From assembly GCA_009767595.1 (NCBI GenBank), contig VSDK01021623.1, positions 129,532 to 193,531 of the forward strand: DNA of 64,000 nucleotides, in the 5' to 3' direction. The notes below the pieces were generated by a model. That model ran no database searches. It saw only the letters and a list, made by a program, of their open reading frames with translations, and had not been told where the DNA came from. Below, in pieces: positions 22,164 to 33,198 of this stretch (position 1 is its first letter; each line of letters begins with the position of its first letter). A program made the position numbers and the translations under genes. Origin of the DNA: Symbiodinium kawagutii (taxonomy: Eukaryota > Sar > Dinophyceae > Suessiales > Symbiodiniaceae).

Positions 22164-22548
22164 TGATTTAAGATGATTTAAGTACCATTGAATTAACTGA
22201 CAAAAACTACAGCATCATTTGAATATCATTGAATTAACTAGCATAAACCACCTATATCCTATCATTCTAAGAAACCACCAAATGAAAACAATGTTCGTTG
22301 ATGACTTCATATTTCCGATGCTCCCAGGCTCCCGCAACTTGCTCAGCTTTACACACGCGTTCAGTGTTTAAAGTATGCATTTCTAAATGCGCAGGATTCA
22401 TGAATAGATACCAATCAGATTCGATATAAGTAAAGAGATATCTCAATATGTATGTATAAAATACATCGACCGGACAAAAGTTCTGAACGCTTTGCTGTGC
22501 ACAACCCTTTCCCCTTAGAATCCTACACTGAAAGTCGCTGTGCCAGTG

Positions 22549-22611
22549 TGGCCCCGGTCACCCCGTACTAAATATATAGTATTGTAATTTAGTACGGGGT
22601 GGACGGGGCCA
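22549..22611. repeat. near-perfect hairpin, 25-base arms
   Basis: Left arm GGCCCCGGTCACCCCGTACT plus AAAT pairs with right arm ATTTAGTACGGGGT plus GGACGGGGCC. There are two mismatches, and the loop is about 13 bases (ATATAGTATTGTA). The palindromic GTACGGGG arms are GC-rich in an AT-rich setting. It could be a small foldback element or a transcribed stem-loop. Confidence 0.75.
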
Positions 22612-22812
22612 TCACAAGAAACTCACAAGTTAAGATCAACATGCAACATACAAAACTCATGAGCCAGTTGTTCGAAAACTTTCTTCCTGTGGGAGTATGT
22701 GTAAACAAATATCTAGATAAATGGTCACATATGGAGAAATGAGCATTTCCAATTCCCCCAACAAGTTTGGTTGGTCAAAAATCATATGTTTGGAAGTGTG
22801 GTTGCGTGTCAG

Positions 22813-22903
22813 TGGGCACCCCTTGAGGCCGGCCGATCGCTGCAATCTGCGATGCTGGCTTGGGCCACAAATGCATCGATCGGGTTCCGTGGTGGTACTG
22901 GTG
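22813..22903 (+). CDS. candidate internal exon
   Basis: Between GCGTGTCAG and the strong donor TGGTG/GTAGGT. Open in phase 0: WAPLEAGRSLQSAMLAWATN then ASIGFRGGTG. The amphipathic pattern and GC3-rich codons support coding. Product not recognised. Confidence 0.5.
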
Positions 22904-23655
22904 GTAGGTTGGTATGGTTTCATGACAGCTAGCGGCGGAATGCAGGGAATTTGTATCAGATAACCAGGCATAAACTGTACAATCTGGGCAAAGAATCTAG
23001 CTAAGAACTAGTTCATGGTGTTTTTTTGTTGTTGATATAGCTATGTGATTGTAGTGTTGGCAGCTGTATTTCGGGTAGCTTCATGCACCCTTTTCCACAG
23101 CGGACATTGGCCCTCGCCGATAGCTGGTCACCATGACCCTCCTTGTTACACGCTTGCCTGGTGGGTTGCGTGATCCAACAACGGTTTTCGCATCCCAAGC
23201 GTGAGCTCGGCAAGTGTTATTTTTTTTTGGGGGGGATTTGATTTTCCTGTTTGCATCATTTTGGGGTCACAGTGACCCACCAGACGGTTGCTCATATTTG
23301 AAAATCTGATACTTTCCAATTTGGTCGCTGCAAATGGTTCTGGCCAGTGAAGCACTGGTTGCAAAGTTTGGTTCTCGCAGTGATAGCTGATCAAACCAGC
23401 TAGGGTTGTTCTGGTTGCAAGCATTCATCACAGGTAATGACCATTGATTATTATATACTGCAACCACTCTTAACCACTACTAAGCATCCTAAACCACTAC
23501 TAGTAAAATCCATTTTGAATGATGAGCTATTTTCAACCTATGAACCAATATCACCATTATTAACCATTCTTCACTCTCACCAACCATCAGTTCACCCCCA
23601 TTGAACCACGGTTAACCACCCTTGTTAGCACATCGGGGGATCACTTCTCTCTCAG

Positions 23656-23786
23656 GATCCCCAGATTCGGCTGGTTGCGGGGCATTCGGACCAGCTATGA
23701 CAAGGCACAAAAGCACTTGCCACCGCCCGAACGTTGTCGTTGGTGGCCCTCTTCATGCCCTATAACTAGTAGAAATCGCCCCTGAG
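23656..23786 (+). CDS. splice-bounded island
   Basis: A strong acceptor (ACTTCTCTCTCAG) and a consensus donor (TGAG/GTAAGTGAC) bracket 131 bases. The longest frame reads IPRFGWLRGIRTSYDKAQK then HLPPPERCRWW.. but reaches TGA four bases before the donor. It is therefore a stop-carrying last coding exon, a non-coding exon, or a relic. Confidence 0.35.
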
Positions 23787-24412
23787 GTAAGTGACTCAGG
23801 TTATAAACCAAACAGCTGTAGCTGGTGTAAGGGCCGCATGGCATGGGATTGGTGCTGGTCATGTCACAGATGAAGGGGCATTCGCCATCCAACAATTATT
23901 GGGTGCAGAAGCATGATAAGTAATTGATGGTATCATGAATCAACAATTCAAAGGCATGATTCTACCATTACCCCCCAAAAATCAGATTGCGTACTTCGAA
24001 CTCCTGTCCCTTTGTGCAGTCACAGGTAGGGTCTTGACCTAAAACGACATATCCATAAGGCTCACTAGCACAAATAGCATGGTTCTTACCATAGATTTCT
24101 ATTTGCACGACACTGACTCGATTTTGGTTGGTTATCAGTACTCAGCAAGAACTAGAGGTTCCACTGAAACTCGTGCAAATCGTAGATTCACAACACTATT
24201 GGATGGCACATATGCAGTACTAGTTTGACCAGCACTGGCACTGTTGGATTCCTGGCAGTTACAACCAGGGTCCGGCCATCCTCAAACATGCCTTTTCATC
24301 ATGGATGATGGACCCTCACCAAGCTTCAACTCCAGTGGTTCATTGCCACCATGAGCTGCCCAACATGGTTTGCAAACAGCTCCAGTTAACAACCAACTGT
24401 CTGGGTGTTTCT

Positions 24413-24502
24413 CAAACTAGGGGTGCCCACAAATCATCTACTGTAATCTTAATCCGTGATAAACCAACCATTTCTAGGGGTTCCCTATTTTGAGAAACCG
24501 CC
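24413..24502. mobile_element. family A MITE-like element
   Basis: GGTGTTTCTCAAACTAGGGGTGCCC at the left and GGGGTTCCCTATTTTGAGAAACCGCC at the right. Internal GATAAACCAACC. Confidence 0.75.
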
Positions 24503-24769
24503 GAACTGAACAACAGAAAACCAGAGGAGTTTCAACATCAGTTGACAGTGCGGTACAACTGGATGTGACACAGTGGTTGATGACCAGTCCCCTAATGGAA
24601 TGTGAACCCATCTTGGATGGTAGGTACCCAGCTGGCCATATGCTGTTGGGACCCTCCAGTTATCATCCAGTTTATGCACCATTTTTAGTTAAGCCAACCA
24701 TTATCATTATAGTTTGGATATCCCCATTATGGCCCCTATTATGCTTCTTTGTCCCTTTGTTAGTAACAA

Positions 24770-25210
24770 TTGTTCACCATCATTAACCATTAAAATCCAC
24801 CCATAACTTGGGGGCCCCATATTAAACCAATCACAACTAGAGGAAATATGTTTTTGAAATAGGGGTACCGCAAAATCATCCTTTATATTAAACCCGTAAC
24901 TTCGGGCTTATCATCCCCTTGTTAGTAACCATTGTTAAAACACATTGACCATTAACAAACTACCATTCCCTTGTCAATAACCATGATTATCCATCATGAA
25001 CCATTCATGAAAATAATGATAGCCATTCTTAAACATCATTGACCATTGTTCAGAACCATTGTTCATAACTTTTCTTAAGCATCATAATGTTTCATTGACC
25101 ATTGCATCATTGGTCATGGCTCATTATGGCTTATCATCTCCTTGTTAGTAAAAATTGTTCACCATCATTAACCATCATTATCCCTCATAATTAACCATCA
25201 TTAACCATTC
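24770..25210. repeat. AACCATCATT cryptic repeat tract
   Basis: Dense CATTAACCAT and CCATTGACCATT words on one strand. A partial family A end (AAATAGGGGTACCGC) is embedded near 24858. Confidence 0.55.
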
Positions 25211-25220
25211 ACAACCCACC

Positions 25221-25395
25221 CACTGGCCTTCGGTGTGTCCTCCCTCGTCACTGGCCGCCGGTGCCAAGTCACCGCACCAGCTCCGGGGCCTTCGCAGGTG
25301 CCTTGCACCTCCGACAGCTCCGTTCAAACGGAGAGGTGCCGGCCTGCGGCCGCTGCACGGCCTGGGTGGTCACCGAGTTGTGCTGAGAGTGACGA
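25221..25395 (+). other. GC-rich coding-like island
   Basis: The most GC-rich stretch outside the retrotransposon, open in all three + frames for 50-60 codons. One frame reads GALHLRQLRSNGEVPACGRC then TAWVVTELC and TGA, with a donor-like TTCGCAG/GTGCCT upstream. Frame undecided. Confidence 0.35.
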
Positions 25396-26459
25396 CTGGT
25401 TGGTTGGTGAAGTGAATGATGTGGTGGATAAATATGTTGATATGGTTCGTAATGATGTTGAAAAATGATGGTTAATGATGGTTGATATGGTTACTGTAGT
25501 AGTGATGTTGAAGAATCTATGATTCAGTGTTGAGAATTAGGTGACTTGGTGATTATCAAAGTGGTTGATTGAGCCCTATCCTTCCAGTTACCTTGAAATA
25601 ATTTCGGCAACCGGTTCTGGTTTCAGCTGTTGTAGCTGGGGTTACCTAATGCTAACTGGAAGCATAGACTTGGCTAGTGATCAAACTACAATCAATTGTA
25701 ACTTTGTGGTTGTGGATACCCCGATCAACTTTTCAGGGGCCTTGATGGGGCCTGGATGATGCATCTCTGATCATCCGAGTCAATCAGGGTGGCAATTGAA
25801 TGAATCGTGCCCGTTGATGATCGATGACCGCCATTGACTGACCATGACTGCTGGTCCCCATTCATTGTGGATCTTGAAAAATAGGGTACCAAAAATGATT
25901 TACCTATTCAATCCTATTGAATCCTATTGAATATACCTTCTGGCTGATCCTCATTGCATGCTGATGATTAGCTACCTTTTGGTAAACCAACCTGGAAACG
26001 GCAAAACCACCGTTGATGGTGTTGTGGGGATTCCGAGGGATCGTCGGAATCGTCGGGAAAGTGAATTCATGAACTTTCCATCAATTCAGCTAAAGGCTCT
26101 GGTGGTCATTAGCTAAGTAAAGTGCGAAGTGTAGTGGTTTCTCATTGAAAGCAGATGAATTAGCTAAGTATGGCTCAGATCATGAGATTTGGTTGCAGGA
26201 ATGCAGGACTGCTTCCAGGTAAGTGCTTGATTGCCATCATTCATGATGGTTTCCTGGTACTCTTGCCTACAAACCGATTTGTTCATAGCAAAACATCACT
26301 CAGCTGATGATCATCCCATTTAGGCAGTGGTGAGCATAACCACGGCTATAAACTATAGATACAACCCACTGATCAATGGTATAACCGTACAACCACATAA
26401 CCCACAAAAAGGGTAGTTACAATCCCCACGGCTACATTCATCGCCATTAGTTGTACCAA

Positions 26460-26702
26460 CTTACTATCATGCATCATCATTAACCACTAGTTCTTGACAT
26501 TACCAATTTAGCATTTGCCATCATCATTAATGACTAGTTCTCGACCACTACTAATGATAAACGATTAACCACTAGTTCTCGACCACCATTATCAATAACT
26601 ACAGCTATACTACCCATCATTAATCGTAGTTATACCACTATTCATAGGATTAATCATTAACCACGAGTTCTTAACCACTATTATCAATAACTATAGCTAT
26701 AC
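26460..26702. repeat. TAACCACTAGTTCTCGACCA repeat
   Basis: Roughly four or five copies of TTAACCACTAGTTCT(TC)GACCA and ATCAATAACTATAGCTATAC, with about 60-base spacing. Confidence 0.6.
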
Positions 26703-26794
26703 TAAGGCTGGTGATCATCAAGCTGTGCGCTACTCGGATCACCAGTCCATAGCGGTGGGGAGATCTGTTCCGTCACAGCGGCCCCGTTTCGCAG

Positions 26795-26856
26795 ATCTGC
26801 GATGCGGATCCTGCTGCGGCCGGAGGGCAGCGAACTGAAGCCCGAGGCGGACGGAT
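26795..26856 (+). CDS. candidate short exon
   Basis: CCGTTTCGCAG precedes and GGAT/GTGAGC follows. Two frames are open (SAMRILLRPEGSELKPEADG; ICDADPAAAGGQRTEARGG). A minus ORF also spans it. Product unknown. Confidence 0.3.
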
Positions 26857-26902
26857 GTGAGCCCCAATGAGTTGCACACGGTGAGATCAAGGGATGGGAT
26901 TA

Positions 26903-27109
26903 GGTGGTTTCTCAATAGCTGGGGGTACCCAATCTGAGTCATTTATAAATGGGTGATTCTCACCATAAATGGCTGATTTAAAATATGGTATCACCATTTC
27001 TTATTCATCATTTCATATTGGATGATTGTAGATGACCCCCAAAACATCCAATAGAGTCATTTTTAATCATAAACCAGCTTTTTTTGGGGTCCCCTATTTT
27101 GAGAAACAG
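26903..27109. mobile_element. family A-related element, expanded
   Basis: GGTGGTTTCTCAATAGCTGGGGGTACCC at the left and GGGGTCCCCTATTTTGAGAAACAGC at the right, about 207 bases apart. A second GTGATTCTCACC is inside, suggesting nested copies. Confidence 0.5.
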
Positions 27110-28290
27110 CTTTATTTGAATGTCCGTGGAATGGTGAAAGGCCAACGGATGGCGTTGATGGCCTCAAAAGATGGTTAGTTGATGATGAATTTGCTGATGG
27201 TAGCAATGCCAGATTTACCAAAGAAAAGTCCCCAGCTATTTGGGAGCTCTTGGTTTGCACATGTTCGATCAGGATTGATATGTATTCATATCCGGGAAAG
27301 AGGGAAGGTTCATGGCCAGCTATACTGAACCTTCTGCTAGTTGTTTCGGAGGTTGCTGGTGAATACGTATGCTGATCCTGGACTAGGACATGCCCCGTGG
27401 TAAATATGCAAATTGCTCCCCTGTTGTGGATGGTGCAATTTGATATTTCTAAACCCGTGTTATCTATTGTTCACGGCCATTGTAGTGATGGATAACAATC
27501 ATTATGAACCAATCTAATAACACTTCATAGATCCTATGAACTATTGTTGGATTGTGATAATTGATATCATCCAATAATAGTTCATAATTCCTTTGCTTCG
27601 TATCGTTGGTCATGCCTATAGTCATTTCCAGGCCACGCACCGCAGGCCATGATGGCGCAGCGGTCCTATAGTGCGCCGGTGGCTGGGCTCAGAGGATCCG
27701 CTGTATCGGGACTAGTTGGTTGGTGACCGAAAACATCCGAAAACCTCACAGTTGGATAGTGAACTGTTCCATTATCCATGAAGATATTTACATAGACTAA
27801 TTATCCCTAACTGGTGGTTTTAGCACAGGACACTATTGCTCAGTGAAACGTGTATTTTTATATATTTCTACGATGGTTGGCGTTACTTCTATTCGCGGAT
27901 TCACCTAGATAAGATTTCATGCTGACTTTGTGAATCCCTTTCATCCCAGGTCGGGCAATAGAAATCACATAGGCACCACAAGCTTTCTCCCAAACCATCC
28001 AGTCTGAAATGGATCATTTTGTTTTTTTCAAGCATCAGTTCTGGGCCTGGGGGAAGGAGGCATATGACGTCGGTCAGATCCACGATGAAGTTATCGAGAA
28101 AATGATTTGCCATTCTCGGCTCGTCTAGAATGATCCGTCATAATCATAAGTTTGTATTATATTCTATTCATTTCTATTCATGATTCTCATCTCTTATAAG
28201 TTGAACATGACCATCACTTATTACATGTGATCATCAATGGGTTCCCCTACGATCATGGATCGCCGTCACCCCAAACTCACCTGGCACACT
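27110..28290. other. mostly non-coding stretch
   Basis: AT-rich, with isolated GC-rich words near 27630-27700. No splice-bounded frame stands out. Confidence 0.3.
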
Positions 28291-28293
28291 GAG

Positions 28294-28400
28294 CTCCACC
28301 CGGGCGGCTCTCCGAGGAATTCCGAGCGCGGGTGGCTGCAGCCAAGCTGATGAACATCCTCCATGCCAAGGATGGGCCTGGCATGCCGTGGCGGCACTGA
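28294..28400 (+). CDS. candidate coding island, helical
   Basis: After CACACTGAG the frame reads PPGRLSEEFRARVAAAKLMN then ILHAKDGPGMPWRH and TGA. The alanine/leucine/arginine spacing suggests a helix. A 100-codon minus frame also crosses it. Product unknown. Confidence 0.35.
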
Positions 28401-29285
28401 TGTCGAGGGTAGGTCGCCATGGGTAGCGGGCCGACAGCTGTGACATCAAGGGACTGGTGAGCTGGGAACAGGGCTGAGGCGGCTCATCAGCACCTATTCG
28501 ACCTGGAGATGGCATCTCAACGATGATTTCTCGCAAGTGTAAAGTGACCGAAAAGCCATGAGTTCCCCCAGGAATTCAGAAATACTATATAAAGTATAGT
28601 TATGAGGATTAGCATCAGAGATGCTCAGCGGAAAGTGACTATCCATTTGTTGTCATTTTTGAATCAAAAATCCCAGAATGGTGATGACCAGTAGGTAAAC
28701 CGTCTTCGGTCCCTCACTGAGAAAAAACGTTCAGCGCTGACCCACGGTGAGGGTGTCGGATTCCTCCATCTTGGTGACTTACAGGGCTATATCTGCTGTC
28801 TTGGGTGATTCCGAGCTAGGGCGTGATGCATGGTGAATGGTTATAATATTTTATTGAAGTGGTTGATTGATTAGATGATGATCTGATTGTTGGTTGATGC
28901 TGTTTCCATAGCAGAGCTGAATCGTCAGCAATGATTTTGGAATTACAGCGGTTGTATCGACCATGATCAACCATTCTGGCGGTGTACGCATCGTATCAAT
29001 CAGTTATTAAAAGCACTATGATGCATTATAAACATTTGTGTTATTCGAAGGAAGTTTGGAAGTCAAACCTCCGACTTATGGAAAGTTGCAGCAGGTAGTT
29101 CCTCAGAAGGCGATGTCAGAGAAGAAGAAATGTCAAGAGAGATGTGCGTGCTTGAAGGAGAGCAACCTCGCTCCATGCTGTGTTTTTCAATGTTTTCGTG
29201 TTTGCAGATGGTCGAAAGGTAGGCTACACAGAGGGTTTTGCATCGAATTGTTGCCTGAGCAGAGTAGCAACCACTGATATTATGT

Positions 29286-29396
29286 TTGTTTCTCAAAACA
29301 GGGGTACCCCCAAATCATCCAGTTTATATTAACCATTTACAATAAGAAACCATCCTTTTTCGGGGTCCCCTATTCTGAGAAACCACTATATTGGTT
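29286..29396. mobile_element. family A MITE-like element
   Basis: GTTTGTTTCTCAAAACAGGGGTACCCCC at the left and GGGGTCCCCTATTCTGAGAAACCAC at the right. Confidence 0.75.
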
Positions 29397-29633
29397 TTAT
29401 TGTTGATTATAATTCCCTATAAATATTGTAATCCCAGTAGGAAACCACTATGAATCATGATTCCCTATTATTAACGATGTGTCATTGTTCCCTAAGATTG
29501 ACTAGTTGTATTATGCTACTAAATGTTGCATATTTAATATCAACAAAACATGTTGCACATGTTTCAATCATTGTTGGTGATCATCCCCTCTGAATCCCTA
29601 TTATTAACCATATTAAACCATTATAATCACATA

Positions 29634-29755
29634 TGGCTATGGGTCAGTTCACCCTTAGTCCCCCTCGTTCCCCCACTATTAACTTTGTTTTCCCTTTTAT
29701 GGTTGGTGAACTTATCCCCCATGAACTTGGTTGCTTAAAATTGACCAATAGCCAT
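29634..29755. mobile_element. family E MITE-like element
   Basis: TGGCTATGGGTCA at the left and TTGACCAATAGCCA at the right are inverted repeats. Internal CCCTTAGTCCCCCTCGTTCCCCC. Confidence 0.65.
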
Positions 29756-29993
29756 ACAGCTGGTATATATCCCCTATAATTGTGAGTTATCATCCTCTAT
29801 TATCAACCATCAACCAGCTATAGTTGGTATCCAACCAGCTATATTTGAAACCACCAACCAGCATTATCCCCTATAGTTAGTCATTATCCCCTATTTCTAA
29901 GCATCAACCAGCTATTATTGGTTGGTTAACCACCCATAGCCATATCCAAGCCCCAATGTTACATCGTTTGGGGCCCTGATCGTTGATCGCCAG

Positions 29994-30076
29994 GAACCCT
30001 CGCGAGTCCGCTTGGACCAATCCCTCTATGGTGCGGCCTTCGTTCTGTGGCTGGGTCCAACGGGGGCTTACGGATG
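29994..30076 (+). CDS. candidate internal exon
   Basis: Between TTGATCGCCAG and the donor CGGATG/GTGAAT. The frame reads EPSRVRLDQSLYGAAFVLWL then GPTGAYG. First of four + strand candidates within 2.1 kb (29994, 30792, 31253, 31975) that could belong to one gene. Product not recognised. Confidence 0.45.
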
Positions 30077-30791
30077 GTGAATCGTGGTGGCGAACTCGTG
30101 GGGGAGAAGAGCGAACAATAAGGCAGAATTGGTTGATGATACGGGATTGTGCCGCGAAGTGGTGATAAGTATATGCATAGATAAATCAATAGATGAATAG
30201 ATAAATAGATATATACAGATGAGCCGCTTCATTTAGACAGGACATAATCGACTGCCAATGCCTACCGTACCAATTTTGGTTCATTACACATAAACAAGTA
30301 TGGTATGGGTTGATTGAGTCTTTGAGTAGTCCAGCCAGCGGCTTGCCCAGCCAGTGGGTTCAACCGTCCAACAAGTGATCTTTACGGATGATCCATCCAT
30401 GACGATTTGACACATTTGTAAAGGAACATTTTTGGTTTTGATCGAACTTGAACTACCCATGGCCGAATTGATTACTTTGCAAACTATCGAAGGAACATTT
30501 TCGTTTTCAGCAGAAACCTTTCTTTGTTTTGTGTTTTTTGGGCAGAAATGCGCCTCTAGATATGGTATTCCTAGTTTTCCACTATTTAATTAGTTGGGTT
30601 GTAAAGTGAAACGACTTATAATCCCTATAATCCCTATAATCCTCTAGTTGGGTTACTGTAATCCCTATGAAATCTATCAAATTGTTGTTAATCCCTCGAA
30701 CTTATAGCTGCTGGCCCAAGGACCACCTTGGAACATCACCAGGCCTCACCGCCATGCCTCGCTTAGGCCGCAGATAGCGCGCTCCGCGCAG

Positions 30792-30834
30792 TGGCCCAAG
30801 GAAATGAAGGCGGGACGGTCCCCGAGCTGCCAAG
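30792..30834 (+). CDS. candidate short exon
   Basis: CTCCGCGCAG precedes and CCAAG/GTGACC follows. The frame reads WPKEMKAGRSPSCQ. Small, so support is limited. Confidence 0.3.
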
Positions 30835-30881
30835 GTGACCCAAATCAGGAGGCCCAAGTGCACTGGGTCCACCAAGCTTAG

Positions 30882-31054
30882 GGGGTTCTCAAAGCCAGTT
30901 TGGGATACCTCTAAAAATGCTTGGTGTATTGCTGTAAATGATTTGTAAATCTAAACATATCCAACCATTATTAATGTAAATGACACCCCTGAACCAACCA
31001 TTATCACTGTAAATGATTTATAATGGATGGATTTCGGGGTAGCCCCATGACTTG
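30882..31054. mobile_element. family A-related element, long copy
   Basis: GGGGGTTCTCAAAGCCAGTTTGGG at the left and GGGGTAGCCCCATGACTTGAGAAACCACC at the right. Confidence 0.5.
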
Positions 31055-31137
31055 AGAAACCACCAGGCTTGAGAACCAGGTGTAGGATCGAGAGTGGTGA
31101 ATGAATGGTGGCCAGTGGCAGCCAGCTGCTATCACTT

Positions 31138-31234
31138 GGGGGATTCTCAAGTCATAGGGGACCCAAGAATGGTTGGTTTACTATGATGAAATGAACTGGA
31201 TCACTCAGGGGTACCCCTATTTTGACAGACCACC
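31138..31234. mobile_element. family A MITE-like element
   Basis: GGGGGATTCTCAAGTCATAGGGGACCC at the left and GGGGTACCCCTATTTTGACAGACCACC at the right. Its right end lies 19 bases before the next candidate exon. Confidence 0.65.
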
Positions 31235-31252
31235 ATTCACCATACATCAAAG

Positions 31253-31496
31253 AAAATTGTTGCAATTGCGGGTTTCAAGTGGAAGGGCTTCCCGGAAGGC
31301 ACATGCATATCCGAAAGAACTCAAGTCGCGAAGCTCTTTGAACTTGGCCTTGAAACCCTGGTCCCTTTGGAAATGACGAAAAGGATCAAAGAAGGACACC
31401 TCGATCTGGCCAAGCCCTGCTATGCCCTGCCTCTGCACGGGCAGCTTCACTCCCAAGTCACTTCCGAGACTCACAGCGACCGAAGCCCCACGGGTG
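31253..31496 (+). CDS. candidate internal exon, ~81 codons
   Basis: The longest exon-like frame in the left part of the window. It follows ACATCAAAG in phase 0 and begins KIVAIAGFKWKGFPEG, continues with ERTQVAKLFELGLETLVPLE and LDLAKPCYALPLHGQ, and ends at GGGTG/GTAATT. The mixed hydrophobic/charged pattern looks like a globular domain. No family recognised. A minus-strand ORF shadows it. Confidence 0.5.
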
Positions 31497-31801
31497 GTAA
31501 TTCTCCATTTGGATATTATTCAGTAGCAGCTAAAACCATTTATTTTCCCACTTAACAAGAATGTATTTACATCATGTTTAAACACATTGACTTCGCTATT
31601 TATCTCCCACGTATATAGTCATCAAACAATTTTTGACCAATCTTACTAATTACGCTTCCTTGTTGTTGTGCATACTACGTGTTACTCAACTGACCAAGTT
31701 GCTGCTAAATTTTGCCATTTGCCCATTTTCAAACCTTTTGCAAACATTCAGCTGCGCAGATTCATCCTTATTTTCTAAGAACATTTGGTGAATATACACA
31801 T

Positions 31802-31902
31802 GGCGATTTCTCAAAATAGGGGTACCCCCAAATCATCCCATATTAACCAGTCGTAGTGATAAACCAACCATTTTTGTGATTCCCTATATTGAGAAACCAC
31901 CA
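31802..31902. mobile_element. family A MITE-like element
   Basis: GGCGATTTCTCAAAATAGGGGTACCCCC at the left and TTCCCTATATTGAGAAACCACC at the right. Internal GATAAACCAACC. Confidence 0.75.
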
Positions 31903-31974
31903 TGATTTTGTGGTGCCATGTGGTGCCTATTTACCTTTCCTTGGTACCAACATGTTGTGAAACCCGTGTGGCAG

Positions 31975-32082
31975 GTGCTCTGCATCAAGACCTACCTTGT
32001 GCTGTGGGGCGCCTCACTTTGCGGAGCGCGGAACTGCCTCCCATTGGCAGAAATGTTGGGTTTCTCGCGTTGGCACAGGGAG
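31975..32082 (+). CDS. candidate internal exon, 36 codons
   Basis: Between CCCGTGTGGCAG and the donor GGGAG/GTATCA. Exactly 108 bases, phase 0: VLCIKTYLVLWGASLCGARN then CLPLAEMLGFSRWHRE. A hydrophobic first half suggests a membrane segment. It lies 147 bases from the retrotransposon, which would then sit in an intron. Confidence 0.5.
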
Positions 32083-32116
32083 GTATCATCGTTGGTTTTT
32101 GATGAAAAACACTTGC

Positions 32117-32185
32117 GTGTTTCTCAGTTATGGTTAGTTTCTGACTTTACATGGTCAGTATACTGTATTTTGAGAAACCATCACC
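32117..32185. mobile_element. family A fragment
   Basis: GTGTTTCTCAGTTATGG at the left and TATTTTGAGAAACCATCACC at the right; only 69 bases, with the centre replaced. Confidence 0.5.
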
Positions 32186-32223
32186 TGATTTGCATGAACA
32201 TTGATATATTTCACGGGAGATCC

Positions 32224-32228
32224 ATATT
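32224..32228. repeat. target-site duplication ATATT, left
   Basis: Five bases directly outside the left LTR, repeated directly outside the right LTR at 41491-41495. This marks the integration event. Confidence 0.9.
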
Positions 32229-32430
32229 TGCGGAATGCACAGTAGCCAGCACTTGTGTAATGCTAAGGCTAAGCACCCTAGGTCTCACAGACCTCACACG
32301 CTCACAGCAACGCTTCATCCATTTTCCAATCCAAGCCGAAAGAGGCTCAAGGCCTGGGGAATTGATCCAAGATGCAGCGGCAGTCACAACCCTCAAGAAG
32401 TGACCTGGCCAAGGGGCAGGGAAATTCACA
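32229..32430 (-). repeat. 3' LTR (minus-strand element)
   Basis: On + it starts TGCGGAATGCACAG and ends GGGAAATTCACA. I see no difference from the copy at 41289-41490 in a base-by-base reading. Confidence 0.95.
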
Positions 32431-32440
32431 CGCCCTCTTG
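32431..32440 (-). promoter_or_regulatory. polypurine tract, short
   Basis: On the minus strand CAAGAGGGCG abuts the 3' LTR. This is where plus-strand DNA synthesis is normally primed. It is short and interrupted by one C. Confidence 0.5.
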
Positions 32441-32487
32441 TGGCCTAGCTGCTCAAAAACAATGAAGCCGGATTTTCCGACTATGAT

Positions 32488-33198
32488 CTAACGTGTACGT
32501 TGAAAGGTCTCTGGTCCTTTCTTACCGTCGATCTGCAGCCACTTGATACGAAGAAGAAAGCGGGCAAAGTCAGTTGCTTGACTTGTACAAGGCTTTTCCA
32601 GGTCCTTTCCATAGCTCTTGACCAGCCAGGAAAGATAGCCATGCACTGCGGTGTCATAGCAGGCTTTGGAACACATGTCTGCATAGCGCAGGCCCTTCCC
32701 TTCATACTTCTTCATATGAATCAAAGTCTTTGACCAGTCATCGACATCGGAGCAATCATGAGGCAATGGGATACTCTTGTCCTCGCGATCCTTGATGTTA
32801 CGATACACCTGACTGATCACAAACACATTGGATGCCGGTTCCACATATGGAGGCGAGGGCTCTCTCTTGGAGACGTAGCCACGACGTGGCTCTGGTTCTT
32901 CACCTCGATTGACGACACTCCAGATAGAGGAACTTGGGCTGGCACCTGCTGAGTGTTCGGACTCATCTCTACCACGCTTCGTAGCTTCCGACATACCACC
33001 AGAGGATTCCTTCTCTGGGATGTAGTGCGACAGCCACTCGTGGATGTCTGTGCTCTCAGCTGCGACACGGTTCAGCACCACTGGTCCTTGGTGATGAGCG
33101 ATGGCGGGGGTCAGCAGTCCCACTGTCTCACTCACCTCAGCATCGGTCAACGGTTGGCTGTCAGCCTTCCTGAAGATCTTACGAGGCATCTGGGCCAT
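32488..33198 (-). CDS. 3' ORF of retrotransposon, 236 residues, unknown function
   Basis: ATG-initiated and uninterrupted, between the RNase H ORF and the 3' LTR, where retroviral elements carry env. It has no signal peptide or membrane segment. It begins MAQMPRKIFRKADSQPLTDA. A Ser/Glu-rich acidic-basic middle part (residues about 65-120) is followed by a structured-looking C-terminal part (about 130-230: VFVISQVYRNIKDREDKSIP, then YADMCSKACYDTAVHGYLSW, ending FLLRIKWLQIDGKKG). It is not an envelope by sequence. It could be a nucleic-acid-binding, regulatory or Gag-like accessory protein; no family recognised. An intact ORF in an element with damaged gag-pol is notable. Confidence 0.75.
   Translation of the reverse strand: MAQMPRKIFRKADSQPLTDAEVSETVGLLTPAIAHHQGPVVLNRVAAESTDIHEWLSHYIPEKESSGGMSEATKRGRDESEHSAGASPSSSIWSVVNRGEEPEPRRGYVSKREPSPPYVEPASNVFVISQVYRNIKDREDKSIPLPHDCSDVDDWSKTLIHMKKYEGKGLRYADMCSKACYDTAVHGYLSWLVKSYGKDLEKPCTSQATDFARFLLRIKWLQIDGKKGPETFQRTR

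Noticed and set aside
32235..32465. ORFs in the LTR repeated at 41226-41564
   Set aside because: The same peptide appears twice because the LTRs are identical; an LTR of 202 bases is not expected to be coding.
32488..33198. Envelope gene after pol
   Set aside because: No signal peptide, no transmembrane helix and no fusion peptide; described instead as an ORF of unknown function.
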